A DNA stretch of 12,595 bases from an uncultured Subdoligranulum sp. (GTDB lineage Bacteria > Bacillota > Clostridia > Christensenellales > CAG-314): contig URVX01000021.1 in the NCBI GenBank assembly GCA_900551395.1, positions 1 to 12,595 of the forward strand. Direction: 5' to 3'. The notes under the pieces are model-generated. The model made no database searches and had not been told where the DNA came from. It saw only the letters and a program-made list of their open reading frames with translations. How positions within the stretch are numbered: position 1 is the stretch's first letter; each line of letters begins with the position of its first letter. This document shows, piece by piece, positions 7,649-12,595 of the stretch. Both the position numbers and the translations under genes were made by a program.

Positions 7649-7723
7649 TTGCGTATGACTGACGGAAATTCGGCAGGTTACTGCGGGGGAGTACGCAAAC
7701 GGTTCATGCCGTCCGTCTGGGCA
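7649..7723 (+). promoter_or_regulatory. ZTP/AICAR (pfl-type) riboswitch aptamer upstream of purE
   Basis: The leader fits the two-subdomain ZTP aptamer. P1 is TTGCGTA (7649-7655) with TACGCAA (7692-7698). It is followed by the conserved box TGACTGACGG (7656-7665), a P2 hairpin of GCAG/CTGC (7673-7676 with 7681-7684) and a GGGGGAG joint (7685-7691). The 3' subdomain is TGCC (7707-7710) paired with GGCA (7720-7723), and its loop holds CCGTC (7713-7717). GACGG (7661-7665) can pair with CCGTC to form the family's pseudoknot. I recall the consensus as GGCGG with CCGCC; here both strands differ at the matching position and still pair. The placement before de novo purine genes agrees with known members. 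The assignment rests on remembered consensus and manual pairing; no covariance search was run. Confidence 0.88.
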
Positions 7724-7769
7724 ATTTCTGCGGCTTTGTCATGCGAAATTGCCTTTTTTGATTTTTTTT
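7719..7769 (+). terminator. Riboswitch-controlled intrinsic terminator before purE
   Basis: GGCAATTTC (7720-7728) pairs perfectly with GAAATTGCC (7745-7753) across a 16-base loop, extendable by a G-T pair (7719/7754). TTTTTT (7754-7759), GA and eight more T residues (7762-7769) follow. The left arm reuses GGCA, the 3' strand of the aptamer's last hairpin, so aptamer and terminator cannot coexist. Ligand binding should therefore prevent termination and switch the operon on, as known for ZTP riboswitches. Confidence 0.93.
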
Positions 7770-7787
7770 CGGAGGTACAAGGAGTTT

Positions 7788-8264
7788 ATGGCGGTTGTCA
7801 CTATCATTATGGGAAGCAAAAGCGATTACGAGGTCGTTTTTCCCGCTTACGAGATTTTGAAAAAGCTGGGCGTTGAAGCGGAAATGAAGGTCATGAGCGC
7901 GCACAGAACCCCCGACGAGGTGTCGGAGTTTGCCAAAAACGCAGCCGAAAACGGCGTAAAGGTGATTATTGCCGCTGCGGGAAAGGCTGCTCATCTTGCG
8001 GGCTTTGTTGCCGCGCACACGATTCTCCCCGTCATCGGGCTTCCCGTCAAGAGCTCTACCATGGACGGTCTGGACAGTCTTCTGTCCGTCGTACAGATGC
8101 CAAACGGCGTGCCCGTTGCCACCGTTGCGATAAACGGCGCGCAGAACGCCGGCTTGCTTGCGGCGCAGATGCTTGCGCTCTCCGACGGCGCGCTTGCGGC
8201 AAGGCTTGCCGAGCACAAGGAAAAAATGCGAAAAGACGTGCTGGAGATCGTGCTGCCTCAGTGA
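7788..8264 (+). CDS. purE: N5-carboxyaminoimidazole ribonucleotide mutase (PurE, class I)
   Basis: Converts N5-CAIR to CAIR in de novo purine synthesis, in the cytoplasm. The product has 158 residues, normal for PurE. Visible motifs are IIMGSKSD (6-13), SAHRTP (37-42, with the conserved histidine at 39), GKAAHLAG and SLLSVVQMPNGVPVATVAI. The AAHL form is that of class I enzymes, which depend on PurK (N5-CAIR synthetase); class II AIR carboxylases differ in this loop. No purK is present in the window. The ATG at 7788 is chosen because conserved sequence starts at MAVVTIIMG. It has AAGGAG at 7779-7784, only three bases away, and a second GGAGG at 7771-7775, twelve bases away. First gene of the operon, directly behind the riboswitch terminator; purC follows after 50 bases. 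Confidence 0.96.
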   Translation: MAVVTIIMGSKSDYEVVFPAYEILKKLGVEAEMKVMSAHRTPDEVSEFAKNAAENGVKVIIAAAGKAAHLAGFVAAHTILPVIGLPVKSSTMDGLDSLLSVVQMPNGVPVATVAINGAQNAGLLAAQMLALSDGALAARLAEHKEKMRKDVLEIVLPQ

Positions 8265-8314
8265 CGAGCGCGGTTTCGTAAAGTTAAATCAATCGAGTTA
8301 AAGGAGTCAGAAAA

Positions 8315-9028
8315 ATGGAAAAAAGAGAATTGATGTACGAGGGCAAAGCCAAAAAGGTGTTTAAAACGGACGACCCCGACGTTGTTCTAGTCAGCTACAA
8401 GGACGACGCCACCGCGTTCAACGGACAGAAAAAGGGACAAATCGCCGGCAAGGGCGTGGTAAACAACAGGTGCTCCAACTTTATGTTCGGACAGCTGGAA
8501 AAGCAGGGTATCGAAACGCACCTGATAAAGGAAATTTCCGACACGGATACTCTCGTCAAAAAGGTGGAGATAGTGCCGTTGGAGGTTATCGTAAGAAATA
8601 TCGCGGCGGGAAGCCTGAGCAAAAGACTCGGGCTTGACGAGGGCACGCCTTTGAAATCTCCGGTGCTCGAGTTCTGCTACAAGGACGACGCGCTGGGCGA
8701 CCCCATGGTCAACGATTATCACATTTTTGCGCTCGGTCTCGCTACGAAAGAGGAGCTTGACGAAATCAAGGACAAGGCGTTCAAAATCAACGATTTCATG
8801 CGCGCTTATTTCAAGGTTATAAACATCGACCTCGTGGACTTCAAAATCGAGTTCGGTCGTTTTCACGGCAAAATTCTGCTTGCCGACGAAATTTCTCCCG
8901 ACACCTGTCGTTTCTGGGACACCGTCACGCATGAAAAGCTGGACAAGGACCGTTTCAGACGCGACCTCGGAGGCGTGGAGGAAGCATACCGCGAGGTGTT
9001 GGCAAGACTTATGGGAGAAAAGGCGTAA
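8315..9028 (+). CDS. purC: Phosphoribosylaminoimidazole-succinocarboxamide (SAICAR) synthase
   Basis: Joins CAIR and aspartate, using ATP, to give SAICAR. The product has 237 residues, typical of the bacterial enzyme. Motifs are the ATP-binding start YEGKAKKVF (8-16), the DDATAFNGQKKG region (30-41), VPLEVIVRNIAAGS (87-100) and the substrate-binding LADEISPDTCRFWD (189-202). The start is supported by AAAGGAG at 8300-8306, eight bases upstream. The stop overlaps the purF start by one base (TAATG), so the two genes are probably translationally coupled. No defect is seen. Confidence 0.97.
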   Translation: MEKRELMYEGKAKKVFKTDDPDVVLVSYKDDATAFNGQKKGQIAGKGVVNNRCSNFMFGQLEKQGIETHLIKEISDTDTLVKKVEIVPLEVIVRNIAAGSLSKRLGLDEGTPLKSPVLEFCYKDDALGDPMVNDYHIFALGLATKEELDEIKDKAFKINDFMRAYFKVINIDLVDFKIEFGRFHGKILLADEISPDTCRFWDTVTHEKLDKDRFRRDLGGVEEAYREVLARLMGEKA

Positions 9029-10446
9029 TGACGGACAAATCGCTGTCTGAAAGAAAAATAAAGGAAGCCTGCGGGATTTTCGGCATAATTTCCCGCGAAA
9101 CCTCCGAGCTTGCGCGCAAGACCTATTTCGGGCTTTTCGCGCTTCAGCACAGGGGGCAGGAAAGCGCGGGTATTGCGGTTTCATACGAAAAGGACAAGGC
9201 TGTTTATTATAAAAACATGGGACTGGTCAACGACGTTTTCGGAGAGGCGGAGTTGAAGCTTCTGCCTCCGACAACCGTCGCTATCGGTCACGTCAGATAT
9301 TCAACCACAGGCTCGAGCAACGTAGTCAACGCTCAGCCGGTGGTTTTTTACGGAAAAAAGGGCAGAATGGCGGTTGCGCACAACGGCAACGTGGTCAATG
9401 CCAATCAAATCAAGGCGCAGATGCTGGACAAGGGGCACATTTTTCAAAGCTCTATCGACAGCGAGGTCATTGCCGCGAGGATAAATTTCCACATCAAGGA
9501 CGACCTTGTGGGTGGGATAGTCGCCGCGTGCGAGGAGTTTTTAGGCGCGTTTTCGCTGCTCATCATGGCGGAGGGCAAGCTGGTCGCCGTGCGGGACAGA
9601 CACGGACTCAAGCCGCTGATAGTGGGGAAAACCCCCGAGGGCGAAATGGTCGTTGCAAGCGAATCCTGCGCGCTGGACGCCGTTGGAGCGGAAATTATCC
9701 GCGACGTCAAGCCGGGAGAGGTGCTTATCATAGACGAAAATCTCGGAATGGAAAGCAGGTTTCTTAAAAACATAGACCCCAGATTCTGCATTTTCGAGTA
9801 CGTTTACATCAGCAGAAGCGACTCCGTCATAGACGGAGTGTCGGTTTACGACTCCCGCTACAAATGCGGCAGAATGCTTGCGGAGCTGTACAAAATCGAC
9901 GCCGATTTGGTCGCGGGCGTGCCGGACAGCGCGCTTGTGTGCGCGAAGGGCTATTCCGACGTGAGCGGTATTCCCATGGTGGACGCAATAAGCAAAAACC
10001 GTTATGTCGGCAGAACCTTTATCCAGCCTACGCAGAGCATAAGGGAAAGCTCGGTGAGCTTGAAGCTCAACGCTTTCCGCAGCAACATCGAGGGCAAGAG
10101 AATTATTCTTATAGACGACTCGATAGTTCGCGGCACAACCAGCAAAAAGATTATCAGCCTGCTGCGCAAGAACGGCGCAAAGGAAATTCACATGCTTGTA
10201 GGTTCTCCGATAGTCTGTCATCCGTGCTATTTCGGCGTGGACATGCAGACAAAGGAGGAGCTTGTCGGCGGCAAAATAACTAAGGACGACATCTGCAAGA
10301 AGATAGGGGCGGACAGTCTCAATTATATTCCGTTAGAGTGTCTCAAAATCGCCTGCGGCGGCGGAGGCTTCTGTTCGGCATGCTTCGACGGAGTTTATCC
10401 CGACAGCGTGACGGACGACGAAACGGGAAAATTCATTTTCGAATAA
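9028..10446 (+). CDS. purF: Amidophosphoribosyltransferase
   Basis: Catalyses the first committed step: PRPP plus glutamine to 5-phosphoribosylamine. The product has 472 residues. An N-terminal glutaminase domain starts at Cys15 (ACGIFG), behind a 14-residue leader expected to be removed so that the cysteine becomes the nucleophilic N-terminus. The C-terminal phosphoribosyltransferase domain has its PRPP loop at 359-371 (IILIDDSIVRGTT). Four cysteines match the iron-sulfur ligands of the Bacillus-type enzyme: Cys254 (RFCIFEY), Cys400 (CHPC), and Cys449 and Cys452 (FCSAC). The 146-residue gap between the first two and the CxxC spacing agree with what I recall for B. subtilis PurF. This points to an oxygen-labile, [4Fe-4S]-containing enzyme, unlike cluster-free E. 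coli PurF. The binding site is inside the purC end (GGGAG near 9013). Confidence 0.97.
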   Translation: MTDKSLSERKIKEACGIFGIISRETSELARKTYFGLFALQHRGQESAGIAVSYEKDKAVYYKNMGLVNDVFGEAELKLLPPTTVAIGHVRYSTTGSSNVVNAQPVVFYGKKGRMAVAHNGNVVNANQIKAQMLDKGHIFQSSIDSEVIAARINFHIKDDLVGGIVAACEEFLGAFSLLIMAEGKLVAVRDRHGLKPLIVGKTPEGEMVVASESCALDAVGAEIIRDVKPGEVLIIDENLGMESRFLKNIDPRFCIFEYVYISRSDSVIDGVSVYDSRYKCGRMLAELYKIDADLVAGVPDSALVCAKGYSDVSGIPMVDAISKNRYVGRTFIQPTQSIRESSVSLKLNAFRSNIEGKRIILIDDSIVRGTTSKKIISLLRKNGAKEIHMLVGSPIVCHPCYFGVDMQTKEELVGGKITKDDICKKIGADSLNYIPLECLKIACGGGGFCSACFDGVYPDSVTDDETGKFIFE

Positions 10447-10482
10447 GCGTAAGCAAGGGACAATTTTCAACAGGAGAAATTT

Positions 10483-11499
10483 ATGGCTATTGATTACAAA
10501 AGCGCGGGCGTAGACGTGGAAAGAGGCTACGAAGCGGTCAGACTTATGAAAAAATACGTCAAGGAAACCTACAACGACGGCGTGCTGGGCGATTTGGGCT
10601 CTTTCGGCGGCTTTTACGCGCTGGACGACAAGCCGGACGGCGACGTTCTGGTTGCAGGCACCGACGGCGTGGGCACAAAGCTGAAATACGCTTTCGTTCT
10701 GGACAAGCATGACACCGTGGGCATCGACTGCGTGGCGATGTGCGTAAACGATATAGTGTGTCAGGGCGCAAAGCCGCTTATTTTTCTCGATTACATAGCG
10801 CTGTCGAGGCTTGTGCCCGAAAAGGTCGCCATGATTGTAAAGGGCGTTGCCGAAGGCTGCAAGCAGGCGGGCTGCGCGCTTATCGGCGGAGAAACGGCGG
10901 AAATGCCGGGCTTTTATGCCGAAGACGACTACGACATGGCGGGCTTTTCTGTAGGCATTGCCAAAAAAGACAGGATAATCAACGGCAGCGGCATAAAGAA
11001 AGGCGACAGGCTTATCGGGTTAAAGTCCAGCGGCGTGCACAGCAACGGCTATTCGTTGGTGAGAAAGCTTTTTCCTCCCGTAAAAGAGGAGCTGGAAAGG
11101 TTCGACGAGGAGATTGGAGAAGCTCCCGCACAGGCGTTGCTCAGGCCTACGAGGATTTATGTCAAAACCATACTTTCTCTCATTGAAAAATGCTCCGTCA
11201 AGGGCATAGCGCACATCACAGGCGGAGGATTTATCGAAAACATACCGAGAATTCTGCCCGACGGGCTTGCCGCGGAGATTGACAGAAATTCTTATGAGCT
11301 GCCCAACCTGTTCAAGGCGCTCAAAAGGCGCGCGGGCATTTCCGACGAAAAAATGTACAATACGTTCAACATGGGCATAGGCATGGTGCTGTGCGTCGAC
11401 AAGGCGGAGGAGTCTGAAGCGCTTGACGTTTTGCGCGAGCTGGGAGAAGAACCCGTGCGGCTTGGCAGAGTGGTCAGGGGCAAGGGCGTTATTCTATGA
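10483..11499 (+). CDS. purM: Phosphoribosylformylglycinamidine cyclo-ligase (AIR synthetase)
   Basis: Closes the imidazole ring, turning FGAM into AIR with ATP hydrolysis. The product has 338 residues, the usual length. Family motifs are GTDGVGTKL (59-67), CVNDI (87-91), GGETAEMPG (135-143), SSGVHSNGYSLVRK (182-195) and, in the C-terminal half, HITGGGFIENIPR. The start at 10483 follows AGGAG (10472-10476) at six bases, and a 36-base gap separates it from purF. Its last four bases overlap the purN start (ATGA). The frame is intact. Confidence 0.97.
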   Translation: MAIDYKSAGVDVERGYEAVRLMKKYVKETYNDGVLGDLGSFGGFYALDDKPDGDVLVAGTDGVGTKLKYAFVLDKHDTVGIDCVAMCVNDIVCQGAKPLIFLDYIALSRLVPEKVAMIVKGVAEGCKQAGCALIGGETAEMPGFYAEDDYDMAGFSVGIAKKDRIINGSGIKKGDRLIGLKSSGVHSNGYSLVRKLFPPVKEELERFDEEIGEAPAQALLRPTRIYVKTILSLIEKCSVKGIAHITGGGFIENIPRILPDGLAAEIDRNSYELPNLFKALKRRAGISDEKMYNTFNMGIGMVLCVDKAEESEALDVLRELGEEPVRLGRVVRGKGVIL

Positions 11500-12080
11500 A
11501 AAACATAGCCGTATTCGCGTCGGGAGGCGGCAGCGATTTCCAGAGCGTTGTGGACGGAGTGGAAAGCGGTCTTATCGACGGCAGAGTGGTGCTGCTCGTG
11601 GCGTCCAGAGAGGGCATAGGCGCTCTGGAGCGCGCAAAAAAGCACGGCATAGACTGCGCCGTGTTCGACAAAAAGAAATTTGCGTCTGTGGACGAAATGT
11701 TTTCCGCAATAGGCGACGAGCTGGAAAGGCGAAAAACCGACCTTGTCGTGCTTGCGGGCTACCTCAGCATTCTGACGCCCTCGTTTGTCGGAAGGTTCGA
11801 GAAAAAAATCATCAACATACATCCGTCGCTTATCCCCAAATACTGCGGCGACGGCTTTTACGGCATGAGGGTGCACAGAGCGGTCGTGGCAAACGGCGAA
11901 AAAGAAAGCGGCTGCACGGTGCATTACGTAGACGAGGGCACCGACACGGGGGAGATAATAGCGCAGGCGCGCGTTGCAGTTGAAAAAGGCGACACTCCGG
12001 AGGACGTTGCCGCGAAGGTGCTGGAAAAGGAGCACGAGCTGCTGCCCCGAGTGGTCGCCATGCTGTGCAAATCACAATAA
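11496..12080 (+). CDS. purN: Phosphoribosylglycinamide formyltransferase (GAR transformylase)
   Basis: Transfers the formyl group of 10-formyl-tetrahydrofolate to GAR, one of the two folate-dependent steps of the pathway. The product has 194 residues, in the normal range of the short bacterial form. The catalytic triad can be placed as Asn107 and His109 (INIHPSLIP) and Asp150 (in DEGTDTGEII), by analogy with Asn106, His108 and Asp144 of E. coli. The substrate-binding start FASGGGSDFQS (7-17) is also present. CGDGFYGMRVH fits the CGxGxYGxxVH form seen in Gram-positive relatives. The ATG overlaps the purM stop by four bases, so translation is probably coupled. purH starts 24 bases downstream. 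Confidence 0.96.
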   Translation: MKNIAVFASGGGSDFQSVVDGVESGLIDGRVVLLVASREGIGALERAKKHGIDCAVFDKKKFASVDEMFSAIGDELERRKTDLVVLAGYLSILTPSFVGRFEKKIINIHPSLIPKYCGDGFYGMRVHRAVVANGEKESGCTVHYVDEGTDTGEIIAQARVAVEKGDTPEDVAAKVLEKEHELLPRVVAMLCKSQ

Positions 12081-12104
12081 GGAATTTCATCGAGAGGAAA
12101 AAAT

Positions 12105-12587
12105 ATGAAAAAAAGAGCGTTGATAAGCGTAAGCGACAAAACCGGCGTCGTGGAGGCTGCAAAAAGGCTGGCTGCTTCGGGATATGAAATCATAAGCACG
12201 GGCGGCACGCAGAAATGTCTGGAGGACGCAGGCGTAAAAACCCTGAATATAAGCGACGTTACGGGCTTTCCCGAATGTCTTGACGGCCGCGTGAAAACGC
12301 TTCATCCCGCAGTGCACGCGGGGCTGCTGGCAAAGAGGGACAATCCCGACCACATGCGCCGCTTGAAAGAGCTAAAGCTGGAAACAATCGACGTGGTTGT
12401 AGTAAACCTTTATCCCTTCAGGCAGACGGTCATGTCGGGAAAGGAGTTCGAGGAGGTTGTGGAAAATATAGATATTGGCGGACCGACCATGCTCAGAAGC
12501 GCCGCCAAAAACAGCCGAGACGTAATAGTTCTTGTCGACCCCGCCGACTACGAAAAAACTCTTTCCGAGCTGGAGTCGGGAAAGTGA
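12105..12587 (+). CDS. purH: PurH N-terminal part (IMP cyclohydrolase domain), interrupted by a stop near the window end
   Basis: Start of the bifunctional AICAR transformylase/IMP cyclohydrolase, which performs the last two steps to IMP and uses 10-formyl-tetrahydrofolate. The frame gives 160 residues with good motifs: STGGT (31-35), GRVKTLHP (61-68), VNLYPF (100-105) and ENIDIGGPTMLRSAAKN (120-136). The full protein usually exceeds 500 residues, and the N-terminal domain alone is about 200, so the TGA at 12585 falls inside that domain. From 12583 the next frame reads Ser-Asp-Leu-Thr, a good fit to PurH sequence after this point. A one-base insertion or deletion around 12578-12585 is therefore likelier than a natural end; it may be a sequencing or assembly error. 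The binding site is weak (GAGAGG, 12092-12097). Confidence 0.85.
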   Translation: MKKRALISVSDKTGVVEAAKRLAASGYEIISTGGTQKCLEDAGVKTLNISDVTGFPECLDGRVKTLHPAVHAGLLAKRDNPDHMRRLKELKLETIDVVVVNLYPFRQTVMSGKEFEEVVENIDIGGPTMLRSAAKNSRDVIVLVDPADYEKTLSELESGK

Positions 12588-12595
12588 TTTAACAC

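Noticed and set aside
7640..7770. Guanine/adenine or PRPP/guanidine-type riboswitch as alternative for the purine leader
   Set aside because: The three-way junction and conserved loop pairs of the purine aptamer are not found. The CCGTCTGGGCA box and the pseudoknot partner specifically indicate the ZTP class.
7496..7876. 126-codon open frame on the + strand before purE
   Set aside because: It runs through the lipoprotein terminator hairpin, the purine promoter, the riboswitch and the first part of purE in another frame. It has no ribosome binding site and no family resemblance.
1..12595. CRISPR array, transposon, prophage or tRNA/rRNA genes
   Set aside because: No regularly spaced repeats, transposase, integrase, terminal inverted repeats or cloverleaf/rRNA sequences were seen; the only repeats are the Ig-like modules within one gene.

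Overview
The window looks like part of a Gram-positive, probably anaerobic bacterial chromosome, most likely Firmicutes/Clostridia. The evidence is the glycine decarboxylase split into two genes (gcvPA and gcvPB), the gene order purE-C-F-M-N-H, strong AGGAGG-type ribosome binding sites, a Bacillus-type PurF with a propeptide and iron-sulfur ligands, a large Ig-repeat lipoprotein, and a riboswitch of the ZTP (pfl) class. Base composition looks close to even. The lineage is an inference; no rRNA or tRNA gene is present.

Layout. Bases 1-3160 hold the end of a glycine cleavage operon on the + strand: gcvH (5' end missing), gcvPA and gcvPB, closed by a strong intrinsic terminator. A hairpin with a short U-tract lies between gcvH and gcvPA and may act as an attenuator. 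Bases 3285-5119 hold pepF, an M3 oligoendopeptidase on the - strand that converges on the gcv operon. The divergent gap 5120-5454 carries a consensus promoter for the next gene, a secreted lipoprotein of 678 residues (5455-7491) with five bacterial Ig-like repeats and an unrecognised C-terminal region. From 7600 to the end lies a de novo purine operon: purE, purC, purF, purM, purN and the start of purH, mostly coupled by short gaps or overlaps.

The most interesting part is the purine operon leader (about 7640-7787). It fits a ZTP/AICAR riboswitch in detail: a 7-bp P1, a short P2, a TGACTGACGG box and a downstream CCGTCTGGGCA box. The last two can form the class's characteristic pseudoknot, with an apparent compensatory change. 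The 3' edge of the aptamer is also the left arm of a strong terminator, so aptamer folding and termination exclude each other. ZTP accumulates when 10-formyl-tetrahydrofolate runs short, so the switch would adjust the purine genes, whose PurN and PurH steps consume formyl-folate. The glycine cleavage system upstream supplies one-carbon units to the same folate pool.

The second point to check is purH. Its frame ends at codon 161, inside the cyclohydrolase domain, but the adjacent frame continues with plausible PurH residues to the end of the window. This suggests a single-base frameshift, either real or from sequencing/assembly. I see no clearly undescribed system; the least explained coding sequence is the C-terminal third of the lipoprotein.
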